A DNA stretch of 64,000 nt from Okapia johnstoni (GCA_024291935.2 CM044311.1:19491001-19555000); one strand, 5' to 3'. Shown: positions 21,744 through 32,039, counted from the stretch's first letter. Notes: a model not told the origin generated them from the letters alone. A program made the numbers and translations.

Positions 21744-22490
21744 ATGGCCATGGAGGGCTAGCTACCTGCCAACTGATCCACTTTCCTGATCCTGGAGCAC
21801 CTGGAGGGTACTCTGCTGGTGATTGCAGAAGGCTTGAGAAAAATGCCAAATCTCCCCTCATTTTCCTGGGATATCCTGGTATGCATTGTGATGCTAGTTT
21901 TTTTAGTAAAGAGGCTTCACACTTTAAGTGTGAAGTTGCTAGGCAAAAAGTATTTTGTGCACACTGAAGTCTGTGGAGAATACAGTGAGAATATCAGACC
22001 AATGACAAAAGCCGAAGAAGCCCTCAGGCCCCCTAGGATGGACATGAATCCCCCCATGGTACAAACCTTGTGCTTGTTGGCACTGAATACAAACCTGAGC
22101 AGGTCATCTCTTCTGAGCACTGTGGAATTTCTGGAAAAGGCACAAAAGAGCCAACTTCCTCAACTTTCCCAAGTGAGTGATGGAAAACCCACCATAAATG
22201 CAGGAAAAAATGGAGAACTTCGGAAGAAAATAATGAATGATGTGAATGAAAATACTCATTTTCTAGAAAGTCCGGAATTGCTCAACCAATAAATTATGAG
22301 ATGGAAGCAGAGGGTCCAGGAAAAGGAGGAGGAGAAATAAAGGCTGGAGCAGTCAAATATACAAATTGAGCAAATCCTGAATGATAAAGTCAACCAGCTA
22401 ACACCAGTGGCTGAACACCTGCTAAAGACGATCTGCTTGCTTGGCCTCCTTGGAGATCACGTGGATAACAGGAACTTGAAAGTCCTGCAG
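21744..22490 (+). pseudogene. MIA2-like: MIA2/cTAGE5-like pseudogene (TANGO1-family ER-export factor)
   Basis: One frame runs without indels from the ATG at 21744 (or 21750) to 22490, broken by stops at 21759, 21774, 22290 and 22338. Landmarks match cTAGE5/MIA2 in order: an N-terminal ILEHLEGTLLVIAEGL (family: LGLVLEELRRVVAAL-type), a PSFSWDILVCIVMLVFLV membrane segment, a LEKAQKSQLPQL charged stretch, then NDVNENTHFLES (family: KDALNENSQLQES) and EQILNDKVNQL...AEHLLK (family: EQVLNDKESHI...TERLLK). The parent protein is a transmembrane coiled-coil factor at ER exit sites that helps load bulky cargo into COPII carriers. The copy is internally shortened. Similarity ends at CTGCAG|GTACTC, a donor-like site; the frame stays open to 22670. 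The fused exons suggest a retrocopy, as for many CTAGE genes. Aligned from memory. Confidence 0.6.
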
Positions 22491-22798
22491 GTACTCTCAA
22501 TATGGAAGCTGTTTGCCATCATAGTCCTGGAAGAGGAGAGGAAAGTGGTGTCATCTGAGCCTAGTGGCATCTGTCAAAAGAACAGGAAAAACTGCTCCTA
22601 TCATGTGTCCTCCTGTCTTCTGGTCTCCTACTGCAGCAAAGGGCAGAAGATTCAGCCCTGGGCTGAATAAAAATAAAAATCTGAATGACCAGACTCTTAC
22701 ACTTAAAATTTGTGTAAGTATATGTACATGTGTGTGTGTGCTTTGCCTTCATTCACTTCTCTTTATTTAGTAAATATCTATGGAGCTCATAAGATATC
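22491..22798. other. Sequence downstream of the pseudogene
   Basis: No similarity that I recognise. An AATAAA-rich stretch (ctgaataaaaataaaaatc) lies at about 22664-22682, just past the frame end, and could be a relic polyadenylation site. A short GT run follows near 22730. Confidence 0.35.
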
Positions 22799-22813
22799 TT
22801 CAGCACTATTTTG

Positions 22814-23020
22814 TGGACTTCCCTGGTGGCTCAGATTGTAGAGAATCTGCCTGCAATGGTATAGACCTGGGTTCGATCCCTGAGTCAGGAAGATCCCCTG
22901 GTAATCCGCTTCAGTGTTCTTTCCTGGAGAATTCCATGAGCAGAGGAGCCTGGCAGGGGGTCACATGGGGTCACAAAGAGTCAGATATGACTGAATGACT
23001 AACACTCTCATTTTCACTTT
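22814..23020 (+). mobile_element. Bov-tA SINE with 15-bp target-site duplication
   Basis: Sense copy from tggacttccctggtggctca to 'gactgaatgactaacactct'. Flanked by the perfect direct repeat ttcagcactattttg (22799-22813 and 23021-23035). A short internal deletion removes part of the body after 'aagatcccctgg'. Confidence 0.95.
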
Positions 23021-23035
23021 TTCAGCACTATTTTG

Positions 23036-23360
23036 AGTGTTTGGAATGTAGCTATGCAAAAGAATCACCAGGTTTGAGATCTGTGTATTCCAGAAGCTGC
23101 ATTTTAGTGAGGACTGGGTGGAATAATAAAGAACAAAGAAACAAAGGATGCTGCTATCTGCTCTGCTTGGGCTCACAGGGTAACACCGGGAGGTAATGTT
23201 TATGCTAACATCTATCAGGTAAGAGGAATCAGATTGGGTGGTAGATCTGGCAGAGAGCTCAGGAAGTATAAAGGCCTTAGGACTGGGCTTCTGGGGCAGG
23301 AGAAGGTGGCAAAAATGACAGTGGGGAGTGGGTAAGAAGCAAAGCCCACTGCAGAGGTTA
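23036..23360 (-). repeat. Possible old L2-type relic (antisense)
   Basis: Weak resemblance to antisense L2: 'gctgcattttagtgaggact' and 'gaataataaagaacaaagaa' correspond in order to the 'cttacattctagtgg' and 'acaataaacaaataaataa' landmarks. The 197-codon minus frame (22961-23554) begins in the Bov-tA and crosses this region. It is Ser/Leu/Pro-rich and I do not consider it a gene. Confidence 0.3.
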
Positions 23361-24189
23361 GGGGCTCTACTGCAGTTAGTGACACTATAGGAAAGAGTAG
23401 ACATGGAGAAAGAGTGTTGAAGGATGTGGACACAATGTGACTTGGTTTCAGAGAGATTGTATGTGGGGAGGGAGAGAGGCAGGGCAGGACTTAGTGAGGG
23501 GCTACATAGGGATCCATATGGAGCTGTGGGGAATGGCACTGGGGTGTTAGTCACAGAGATGGAGGAGAAAGACAGATGGGGCTGTGTTTGGGAGGTTTTG
23601 AGGTCAGAAAAAACAGATGAAGAAGGGCTCGTAGAACTTTTCTAATAGCACTTTGTGTCATTGGGCACTTAGTAAATCCTAATAAATTTAAGGGACCCTG
23701 AGAAAGGTCATCACTGCATGGATATTTTACAACCAGTGAAAGCATGGTTTTCATAGGAAAAAGAGTGTGGAAAAGGTATGTCCATCCATTTGGACATCAT
23801 TGGGTTTCTTCCATTTCTGAAGACCCTTATGATCAAGGGATCCACCTCTCTGGTGCCTACATAACTGAGCCTCCAAAAGCAGGCGGTACAGGGGGGTTTG
23901 AGTGGAGGGTAGTGATTCCACTGTGATGAATTTCCTATCTGAGTTGAGCTGATATAACCCTACACATGGGGAAAGCAAGATGAATAACAAATGTATCTAC
24001 AGAGTACACAGACAGTGGAAGAGAAAGACCCATGGACTAGAAGTTCTCATGAATGTGACTCACTGTTGCCACAATGCCTGACCCTAACTGTCCCTGCAGC
24101 AGACTGGATGTGGGATGGGAGGTCATATGGGGCTCTCTGGAGGAGATAACCCCTCTGCTGAATACTGAGAATGAGTGGGATTTATCTAC
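23361..24189. other. No gene seen
   Basis: Purine-rich single-copy-looking DNA. Several 60-79 codon frames overlap on both strands without a recognised motif. Confidence 0.4.
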
Positions 24190-24330
24190 AGTGCTTTTCA
24201 CACTTTAATGGGCATATGAAGCCCTTGGAGGTCTTGTTACAAAACAAATCATGATTCATCAGGCCTCTGTGGGTCTGACCTCTGTATTGGTCCCAAATGA
24301 TGCTCATATTGAGATCAGACATGGAATAGC
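24190..24330 (+). mobile_element. MER5A-type hAT non-autonomous transposon
   Basis: Order of landmarks fits MER5A: 'cagtgcttttcacacttta' (consensus begins cagtggttctcaaac), 'gcccttggaggtcttgttac', 'gattcatcaggcctctgtgg', 'caaatgatgctcatattgag'. Old and diverged; the right terminus is not resolved. Confidence 0.6.
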
Positions 24331-25295
24331 ATGGATTTTTAAATGATTGTAGGGTAGGAGTTTTGGGAAGATAAAGTAGACTGGGGCATTTCTGGCCAAA
24401 GGCATCCCAAGTAGAGGCATGAATGGCCTGTCAGAAATGATGTACAATTTATACAGGTGAGTTCTTTGCGATATGACTCTCTGAATCTCCTATCTAACGT
24501 GGAGGAATCTTGTCCTGAGGACAGCACATTTCAGAGGTACACAATGAATCACAGACTTCAGTCCTTCTTGAGTGAGCCAGTCTTAGACTATTCATCATAT
24601 CTAGAATCTCCTGTGTCAGTAATCTCATGTCCCCTCACTTGCTCAGACCAGACACTCGAGGACCCCTCCTGACCTGGCTTTTGTGCTTCATACCTGCATA
24701 CAATCCATCATGTAGTTCATAGATTATTCCTTCAAACTCCCTGTTTTATCTTAGTCTCAGGTACCATTCTCCAGTGAAAACCACTGTTCTCTGTTCCCTG
24801 GTTCATGCTAATGATTGTCCCTCCTACTGGGACCCACTCAACATGCTTCCTTCTGTCCATCTTCTCCCAGCATCCAGAATGGACTCTTTATCCTGTGACC
24901 TGAGCAAGGTAAGAACGAAGCTATACCTTGACATGTTGAGGATGAAAGTACAGCTGACCTCTGCCTTCAGTCCCCTGTCTCTTAACTCTGGGTCACAAAG
25001 AGCAAGGGTTACCATCATTCCATTGCACCCTGGACAATTCTGAGGGTCCTTGGTGTTGTCTGTTCCGTTTTCATTCATAAAATTAATCAGTTAGGAGAAT
25101 ATATGGTCTCAAAATTAATGGTTCACTTGAATATGCAATTGACCTAAAAAACATCTGTTAAGGCTGAAATTGCTCCTGCTTTTTCTTTTATCTTCTTTCT
25201 TTCTAAAATCTATCATAGCTTCTTATTAACAGAGATATGATAATTTTCCTGTAGCGAATTTTGTCTGTTTTAATTTCAGACTTAATTCGTATTAT
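24331..25295. other. No gene seen
   Basis: Includes 60-89 codon frames on both strands between 24339 and 25078 and a donor-like gcaag|gtaaga at about 24906, none supported by recognisable protein similarity. Confidence 0.35.
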
Positions 25296-25415
25296 TTCAT
25301 TTAAAAATTATTGGAGTATAGTTGATTTGCAATATAGTATTAGTTTTTGCTACACAGCAAAGTGAATCAGTTTTACATATACATATCCACTCTTTTTAAA
25401 ATTCTTTTCCCATAT

Positions 25416-25418
<3 letters not shown>
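25296..25418 (-). mobile_element. L1 LINE 3' end (antisense), cut by a SINE
   Basis: Antisense L1 3' UTR: 'ttattggagtatagttgatt', 'gctacacagcaaagtgaatc', 'tcttttcccatatagg'. A Bov-tA landed at cccatatagg (25409-25418). The second copy of this decamer at 25661-25670 is its target-site duplication, followed by tcacttgcattcaaacatta, which no longer looks like L1. Confidence 0.85.
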
Positions 25419-25449
<31 letters not shown>

Positions 25450-25660
25450 CTCAGTCACTCAGTTGTATTCAACTCTTTGCAACCCCATGGACTGTAGCCT
25501 GCTAGTCTCCTCTGTCCATAGGATTATCCTTTCAAGAATACTGAATGCTTTGCCATTTCCTCCTCCAGGGGATCTTTCTGACCTAAGGCTAAAACCTGCA
25601 TCTCCTGTGGTTCCTACACTGGCAGGCAGATTCTTTACCACTGAGCCATCTGCGAATCCT
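25419..25660 (-). mobile_element. Bov-tA SINE whose tail became a (GT)n tract
   Basis: Antisense copy bounded by perfect cccatatagg duplications. Its 3' side is a GT run of about 15 units (25419-25448), directly against the duplication, so the microsatellite is part of the SINE tail. The body reads 'ctcagtcactcagttgtatt' to a degraded head 'ccatctgcgaatcct'. Confidence 0.94.
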
Positions 25661-25670
25661 CCCATATAGG

Positions 25671-26204
25671 TCACTTGCATTCAAACATTACCAGAGAGAA
25701 CTACAGATAGAAAAACACACAAAACATATATTCTAATGAGATAGACAATGTGAGTTAAGTTGCAGGGACAGTTAAATAAACACTATCATTTTTTCATGTG
25801 GGAATGTCACATTTTTGTTTAAGATTATTCTACATTTGTGAAGAGGAAGTAGAGACCATCTTAGTCTTTTGAAGGTCCCAATAAAAACAGTGATATGTGG
25901 AATAAACACAACACACAATATGCTTGGATTCAAGTCAAAGCCCCTCTGATTTACTTTGGAATCAGCAAAACCACTTCATGAAAATCTTTTCACAAGAATC
26001 TGTCTAATGTAACCTTCATGGTATGCAATATTCATGTGGATTATAGACAAACTGTTTGTCTGAATCAGATTCAGGGGCATTTTGAGGTAAAGTAAGACAC
26101 TGAGACTCAAGGTGCAAAGTTAAGATATAAAGTTACTGTGCCTAGAAAAGTTCTTCAAGAAAGACAAAACATCTAGGAAGACACTGCAATAGCCAACATG
26201 CATT
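25671..26204. other. No gene seen
   Basis: AT-rich DNA, no recognised repeat and no frame over 60 codons. Confidence 0.4.
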
Positions 26205-26322
26205 CTCTGGGGTCACTCCCTGGGAGGCTCTGATTCAATTGCTCTTGGGTAGGACCTTCCTTAATATTTGTATTGAATATTTTTTCCAAGTTCCTCCCAA
26301 GATTCTGATGCATATAAATGAT
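26205..26322 (+). mobile_element. MER5-type hAT relic
   Basis: 'gattcaattgctcttgggta', 'tatttgtattgaatatttt' and 'aagttcctcccaagattctg' followed by atgcata fit the second half of a MER5-type element (gggtagggcc ... cccaggtgattctgatgcac). Low conservation. Confidence 0.4.
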
Positions 26323-26337
26323 GGATAGCCACCACAG

Positions 26338-26418
26338 CTGCTGCTGCTGCTGCTGCTAAGTCGCTTCAGTCGTGTCCAACTCTGTGCGACCCCATAGATG
26401 GCAGCCCACCAGGCTCCC
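26338..26418 (-). mobile_element. Short Bov-A2 SINE with (CTG)n tail
   Basis: An 81-bp 5'-truncated Bov-A2 in antisense: CTG repeat (about seven units), 'aagtcgcttcagtcgtgtcc', 'ccccatagatggcagcccac', aggctcc. Flanked by perfect ccaccacag duplications (26329-26337 and 26419-26427). Its high similarity to the consensus suggests a young insertion. Confidence 0.94.
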
Positions 26419-26519
26419 CCACCACAGAGGGATATCAATTCCAGACATATGTTAAACAAATGGCTGTCCTCCACTGATTCAACACTTGGATCCCTTTTCT
26501 CACATGTCTTCATGATTTT

Positions 26520-27095
26520 AATATTTTTAATTATTAAACTACTTTTTAGAGCACTTTTGGGTGCACAGCAAAATTGATTGAGTACAGAGTATTCCCAGGT
26601 ATAATCTGTACCTTCTCACTCATCTTTCCTATCAAAGTGGACATTTGTTATAAGTGACATATCTGCATTGACACATTAGCATAACCTGTGGTCCATAGTT
26701 TACATAAGGGTTCACTCTTGATGTTGCACATTCTGAAGGCATTGACAAACATAAATACATACATTCATTATTATAGTATCAAACTTAGTATTTTATATGT
26801 TCTATAATTCCTTCTTGTTCTGCCTGTTAATTTCTTTCCTCCCAGCCCCTGGAAACTGCTGATCTTTTTACCATTTCCTTAGATTTATCTTTTCCAGAAT
26901 GCTGCAAAGTTGGAATCATAAAATATGTAACCTTTTCAGTGGGGTGTTTTCAAATAGCAATGTGCATTTGAGTTTAATTATATCTTTTCATGGTTTGATA
27001 GCCCATTGTTTTAAGGTGAATACTATTCTATTGGGTCTATCTGAAGTTTTAACTCTTAGATTGTCCCCACTGAGTCTTCAGAGTAACAATACATG
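26520..27095 (-). mobile_element. L1 LINE relic (antisense, L1M-like)
   Basis: Landmarks of an old L1 in antisense: 'gtgcacagcaaaattgattg', 'tggacatttgttataagtga', 'catagtttacataagggttc', 'ctggaaactgctgatctttt', 'ttttccagaatgctgcaaag', 'ttggaatcataaaatatgta', 'cttttcatggtttgatagcc'. The same block occurs at 61640-61930 in the same orientation. Confidence 0.75.
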
Positions 27096-27104
27096 ATTGT
27101 TATT

Positions 27105-27390
27105 TTACATATGCAGAGATCAAAAGTCCAAAATGAGTAACCCTGGGTTAAAGTCAAGGTGTTGGCAGGGTGAGTTTCTTCTGAAAGCTCCTGCTGCCTT
27201 TTCCAACTTTCATAGGTTGCCTAGGTACCTTGGTTTATGGTCTCTTCCTTCATCCTCAAACTAGCAGTATACTATCTTCATCTCTCTCTCTCCCTGGCTC
27301 TCTTACTTCTGCATCTGTGATCACATCTCCTCTTACTGTGACCCTTCTGCCTCCCTGTTTTAAGGTTAGGGTTGATAATGTTTAGAGCTA
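27105..27390 (+). repeat. Old mammalian interspersed repeat (family not assigned)
   Basis: Landmarks: 'gatcaaaagtccaaaatgag', 'aaagtcaaggtgttggcagg', 'gagtttcttctgaaagctcc', 'tctcttccttcatcctcaaa', 'catctctctctctccctggc', 'tgtgatcacatctcctctta'. It is related in style to 855-1245 and equally diverged. Confidence 0.45.
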
Positions 27391-27951
27391 TTTTTGTTGT
27401 TCAGTCACTAAGCCATGTCCAACACTTTGTGACCCCATGAACTTCAATACAGTAGGATTCCCTGTCCTTCTCTTTCTCCCAGTTTTCTCAAACTCATGTC
27501 CATTGCATTGATGATGCCACCCAACCATGTCAACCTCTGTCATCAGCTTCTCCTCCTACCTTCAATCTTTCCCAGCATTAGGGTCTTTTCCGATGAGTCA
27601 GTGCTTCACATCAGGTGGCCAAAATATTTGGGCTTCAGCTTCTACATCAGTCCTGTCAATGAGTATTCAGTGTTGATTTCCTTTAGGATTGATTACTTTG
27701 ATCTCTCAGCAGTCCAAGGGACTCTCAAGAGTCTTCTCCAGCACCACAGTTCAAAGCATCAATTCTTTGGCATTCAGCCGTCTTTGTGGTCCAACTCTCA
27801 CTTTCATACATGACTACTGGAAAAACCATAGCTTTGACTATATGTACATTTGTCAGCAAAGTGATGTCTTTGGTTTTTAATATGGTGTCTAGATTTGTCA
27901 TAGTTTTCCTTCCAAAGAGCAAGCATCTTTCAATTTCATGGCTGCAATCAT
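27391..27951 (-). mobile_element. BovB LINE fragment 5 (3' part, antisense)
   Basis: Begins ttgttgttcagtcactaagc, an ACAAC-type tail variant instead of CAGTT repeats, and runs antisense through the LQYFGHL, YGCESW-like and LLFGRK blocks to 'catggctgcaatca', where it is truncated against ERV copy 2. The minus-strand frame 27725-27922 is a decayed RT piece. Confidence 0.92.
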
Positions 27952-28285
27952 TTAGAGATATAGAAAATAAACAGAAATCTCAGTTACATAGAGTCAGGAG
28001 ATCAGAAGGAGGTCTTTTCATGCTCTGTGAAGAGAGTAGAGCCCAACAGAAAGGAGACACCTTTCCTGGTAGGGACTAGGCCAATAAATTTATGAACTCT
28101 TTATTTACTATAGTCCTCTCAAATTCCTTTCTCCTCTGTAAAAGTATTCTTCTTTCCATGCTGTGAAGTGACTTCATTTGGCTTAGCATTGTTGTGGACT
28201 GTAAGTTGCAATTCTCTGCTGATCCCAAATAAACCCATTGTTTTTTTGGATAAATATCTGGTAGTCTATTTGTTTCAGGTCTGCA
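27952..28285 (+). mobile_element. Endogenous retrovirus copy 2: LTR (5' part missing)
   Basis: Matches the LTR at 17336-18018: 'caggagatcagaaggaggtc', 'attcctttctcctctgtaaa', 'attctctgctgatcccaaat' with an AATAAA signal, then 'ctatttgtttcaggtctgca', the LTR end. The left part is missing or replaced by BovB 5. The 85-codon minus frame here is fortuitous. Confidence 0.6.
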
Positions 28286-28486
28286 TTTTGGTGGCCTGTA
28301 CTGGGATCAGCGAAGACTGCTGAAGGGCCCAGACTGGTGAGCAGACAAGTGCAGTATTGGTAATTGAGTCCTTTGGGTTCACTTCTTTGTTCACTGACCC
28401 TGAATTTGAAGGCATGTCTTTCTCCTGGTTCCAAACTCATGCCCTCTTTGCATTTGAAGCTCTCCAGGATTTATTCGGGATCGATA
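28286..28486 (+). mobile_element. Endogenous retrovirus copy 2: leader, part 1
   Basis: Follows the LTR with ttttggtggcctgtactggg, the likely primer-binding-site position, then non-coding leader parallel to copy 1 (tttgcatttgaagctctcca at 28448). Cut by a CHR-1 SINE. Confidence 0.55.
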
Positions 28487-28789
28487 CATTTATATTTTTA
28501 AAGATTTATTTATTTACTTACTTTTGGCTGTGCTTGGTCTTTGTTGCTGCACAGGGGATTTCTCTAGTTGTGGCAAGTGGGGACCATTCTTTAGTTGCGG
28601 TGCAGGCTTCTCATTATGGTGGCTTCTCTTATTACAGAGCACAGGCTTTAGGCTTGTGGGTTTTGATAGCTGTGACACATGGGCTTAGTTGATCCGTGGC
28701 ATGTGGGGTCTTGCTAGAATGGGGATTGAACCTGTATCCCTTGCATTGGCAAGTGGATTCTTAATCTATAGCCCACCAGGGAAGCCTGG
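28487..28789 (-). mobile_element. CHR-1 type SINE (antisense), inserted in ERV copy 2
   Basis: Starts with the T-rich tail (aaagatttatttatttactt), then 'ttttggctgtgcttggtctt', 'tctctagttgtggcaagtgg', 'ttgatccgtggcatgtgggg', and ends with the tRNA-like head 'ctatagcccaccagggaagc'. Full-length with low divergence for its age. The 111-codon plus frame crossing it is SINE-encoded. Confidence 0.9.
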
Positions 28790-29290
28790 GACCTATTTAA
28801 AGGTTTTGTCTTTCTGTCTAAGGTCTTGTTTTGTATATGAGTAGTTGTTTGACACCTCTTTCTGATCTTAAGACAAGACTATTTCAACCAAAACTAGCTG
28901 AAAATGCCTTTGGCCCAGTTCTCTCAGGAATGGGTTGCTTCAAATAAAACTCTGCCAGTTCAGCCTTTGGTATAGTCCTTTGAAGGGCTATTCTGGAAAC
29001 TGGCTTAAAAAGCGTTTGACCTGGCTCCTCCAGGAAGAAGTCTGTTTATGTTTTTCCTTGAATTGGCTAGGATTGGCTTGCATGCTGTTGGAATTGAGCT
29101 GTCTGTGCTGTAAGCTGTTACAACTGCTTTACAATTGTTCTTTCCTCTAGAGGAAAGATCTCTAGGAAATGGGATCCCAGCCATCTTAGTACTTTGAGGG
29201 CGCCCCTCCCAACAAGAACTTTGGACAATTTTATCTTTCAAAACCACAGTCTACCCTCATGTGTATTGCTAGCTGGATGGTCAATCCAGG
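28790..29290 (+). mobile_element. Endogenous retrovirus copy 2: leader, part 2
   Basis: Resumes copy-1-like sequence after the SINE: 'caagactatttcaaccaaaa', 'cctttggtatagtcctttga', 'ggattggcttgcatgctgtt', 'caattgttctttcctctaga'. No coding frame of retroviral type is visible. It ends near the Bov-tA at 29308. Confidence 0.5.
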
Positions 29291-29307
29291 CAAAAAGCTA
29301 TTTAGAA

Positions 29308-29520
29308 TACTCTGCTCAGTCCCTCAGTCGTGTCCAACTCTTTGGGATCCCAGGGGCTGTAGCCTGCCAGACTACACTGTCCATGGAATTTCCCAGGTGA
29401 AAAACAAGTTGCCATTTCCATCCCCAGGGGAATGTTCTGACCCAAGAATCCAACCCACATTTTCTGTGTTTCCAGCATTGACAGGCAGATTCTTCACCAC
29501 TGAGCCACTTGAGAAACCCC
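29308..29520 (-). mobile_element. Bov-tA SINE
   Basis: Antisense copy: 'ctcagtccctcagtcgtgtc', 'tggaatttcccaggtgaaaa', 'ctgacccaagaatccaaccc', head 'ccactgagccacttgagaaa'. No clear duplication is visible. Confidence 0.9.
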
Positions 29521-29564
29521 ATTTTGGATATTAACCAACACATTATTGCATGTATCGTTTGCAA

Positions 29565-30580
29565 ATAACAGACCACCTTACCTGCCTCCTGAGAAATCTG
29601 TGTGCGGGTTAAGAAGCAATAGTTAGAACTGGACATGGAAAAAGTCTGGTTCCAAATTGGTAAAGGAGTATGCCAAGGCTGTATATTATCACCTTGTTTA
29701 TTTAACTTACATGCAGAGCACATCATGTGGCATGCTGGGCTGGATGAAGCATAAGCCAGAATCAAGATTGTTGGGAGAAATATCAATAACCTCACATATG
29801 CAGATGACACCACACTTATGGCAGAAAGGGAAGAAGAGCTAAAGAGCCTCTTGATGAAGGTGAAAGAGAGAGTGGAAATAGCTGGCTTAAAACTCAGCAT
29901 TCAAAACACTAAGATCATGGAATCTGGTCCCATCACTTCATGGCAAATAGATGGGGAAACAATGGAAACAGTCAAGACTTTATTTTTCTGGGTTCCAAAA
30001 TCACTGAAGATGGTGATTGAAGCCATGAAATTAAAAGATGCTTGCTCCTTGGAAGAAAAACTATGACAAACCCAGACACCATGTTGAAAAGTAGAGACAT
30101 TACTTTGGTGACAAAGGTCCGTATAGTTGAAGTTATGGTTTTTTCCAGTAGTCATGTATGGATGTGAGAGCTGGACCATAAAGAAGGCTGAGCACCAAAG
30201 AATTGATGTTTTTGAACTGTAGGGTTGCGGAAGAGTCTTGAGAGTCCCCCTTGGCCTGCAAGGAGATCAAACGAGTCAACCCTGAAGGAAATCAGTCCTG
30301 AATATTCATTGGAAGAACTGATGCTGAAGCTGAAACTCTAATACTTTGGCCACCTGATGCGAAGAGCTGACTCATTGGAAAAGACCCTGATGCCGGTAAA
30401 GATTGAAGGCAGGAGGAGAAAGGGACGACAGAGGATGAGATGGTTGGATGACATCACCGACTCAATGGACATGAGTTTGAGTCAACTCCGGGAGATAGTG
30501 AAGGACAGGGAAGCCTGGCGTGCTTCAGTCCATGTAGTTTCAGAGTCAGACACAGCTGAGCCAATGAAAAACAACAATGA
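29565..30580 (+). mobile_element. BovB LINE 6 (5'-truncated, sense)
   Basis: Starts at the [10 protein letters not shown] codons (29571), keeps the YADD box at 29796-29807 ([14 protein letters not shown]) and the GLKLSIQ block, then is broken by frameshifts near 29985-30150. The [11 protein letters not shown] block is back in frame at 30357, followed by [11 protein letters not shown]. The 3' end reads gccaatgaaaaacaacaatg in place of the usual AACTG tail. Confidence 0.95.
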
Positions 30581-30639
30581 CATGAGGTGAGGGTTGAAGT
30601 TCTTCTTTCTCCATGTCCACTTGTTTCATATCATTTTTA

Positions 30640-31187
30640 AAAAATACATTTGCTTTGACATCTTTGTGAAAAAAACAAACAAACTATGAAACCAATAAGC
30701 TTGGTTTATTTCTGGAAACTCTGTTTGGTACCATTGATCTACTTTTGTCTATTCTTTAACCAGTACAATGTTGACTTGATCACTCTAGCTTGGTTTTAAA
30801 TCTCAGAATCAGTTAGTGTAATTTCTCCAAATGTAGTCTTTTCAAAATTATGTTGGCTATTCTAAGAACTTTGAATCCCCATATAAACTTTAAGACCAGC
30901 TTGTCAATTTTTGTTTTTAAAAATCTCTTGGTTTTTGAGTTGGGATTGTGTTGCATCTATCGATAAATTTGGGAACAACTGACATCATAATTGACGTTAT
31001 CTTCTAGTCATTGAACACCGTCAAATTTCCATTTATTTAAGCTTTCATTGTATCTCCATGTTTTGTTCTATAATTTTTACTATAGTGGTCCCACATGTAT
31101 TTTGTTAAACTTATCTCTAAGCATTTTGCGATTTGGATTTTATTCGAAATATATTTTTAAAATTTTTATTTTCCAACTCCGTTCCAG
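30640..31187 (-). mobile_element. L1 LINE relic (antisense)
   Basis: Old antisense L1: 'attatgttggctattctaag', 'ccccatataaactttaagac', 'gagttgggattgtgttgcat', 'gataaatttgggaacaactg', 'catttatttaagctttcatt'. No frame remains. Confidence 0.7.
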
Positions 31188-31296
31188 TATTTCCTACACA
31201 CTCTAGTATTCTTGCCTGAAAAATCCCGTAGGAGCCTAGCATGACACAATCCAAAGGGTTACTGGGTCAGGCATGACTGGGCAACTGAGCACACAG
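31188..31296 (+). mobile_element. Bov-tA SINE, 3' half only
   Basis: Only the body and tail remain: 'cactctagtattcttgcctg', 'aaaaatcccgtaggagccta', 'gcatgactgggcaactgagc'. The tail continues into a CA microsatellite. Confidence 0.85.
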
Positions 31297-31328
31297 CACA
31301 CACACACACACACACACACATATATGTA
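31297..31328. repeat. (CA)n(TA)n microsatellite at a SINE tail
   Basis: About 12 CA units followed by tatatgtatgtg, continuous with the tail of the 5'-truncated Bov-tA. Confidence 0.88.
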
Positions 31329-31769
31329 TGTGTAATTCTGGTTGTATCTATATTCACATTTATCTCTATTTGACTATTTATTTCTCTATCTACCATCTGT
31401 CTCATTTGTTTGAGTTTCCATTGTTCTGAATTGGATAAATCACACTTTAAATCCTTGACAAAAATTCACCATTGGTACATGAATGGAAGGCATGTTTCAT
31501 GTACAGTTGCATTTATTTTTAGTAATGTAAAAAAACACCCATTTATCCACCTCAAAAAACAAAAGCTTTACTGACAGTAAGCTACATCTCACCATAAGTC
31601 CCCTCCTGAAATCCTCTCCCCTGTTCCCCATATTCAAGTACCAGCTTCCTGAATCTACCATTGAGTTTATTGAATCTTTCCTTTGTGTTTAGGCTTTAAG
31701 TGATGTTTCCAGGCTTCTGTCATTACAAGTAATTCAATAATAAATATTTGCAATATATTTGCAACGTGC
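31329..31769. other. No gene seen
   Basis: AT-rich DNA, possibly further decayed L1 sequence, but no landmark is clear enough to call. Confidence 0.3.
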
Positions 31770-31988
31770 ATATGTGCTTAGTCACTCAGTCATGTCCGAG
31801 TCTCTGAGACACCATGAACTGTAGCTCGCCAGACTCCTCTGTCCATGAGATTCTCCAGGCAAGAATACAAGCGTGGGTTGCCATGCCCTCCTCCAGGGCG
31901 TCTTCCCAACCCAGGCATAAAACCCACCTCTCTTTTGTCTCCTGCATTGACAGGTGGGTTATTTACCACTAGTGCCACCTGGGAAGCC
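31770..31988 (-). mobile_element. Bov-tA SINE
   Basis: Antisense copy: 'tgtgcttagtcactcagtca', 'ctccaggcaagaatacaagc', 'ccaacccaggcataaaaccc', head 'tagtgccacctgggaagccc'. Confidence 0.93.
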
Positions 31989-32039
31989 CTTATGCCACCA
32001 ACTCCAAGGAATAATGTTGAGTGACACACCTAAAGAAAA

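Noticed and set aside
22961..23554. 197-codon minus-strand frame, Ser/Pro/Leu-rich
   Set aside because: Begins within a Bov-tA (its last codons are SINE-encoded) and crosses a probable L2 relic; no domain, signal or splice context.
27952..29290. ERV copies 1 and 2 as a segmental duplication
   Set aside because: Flanks differ, the adjacent BovB copies are in opposite orientation and at different positions, and the SINE inserts differ; independent integrations fit better.
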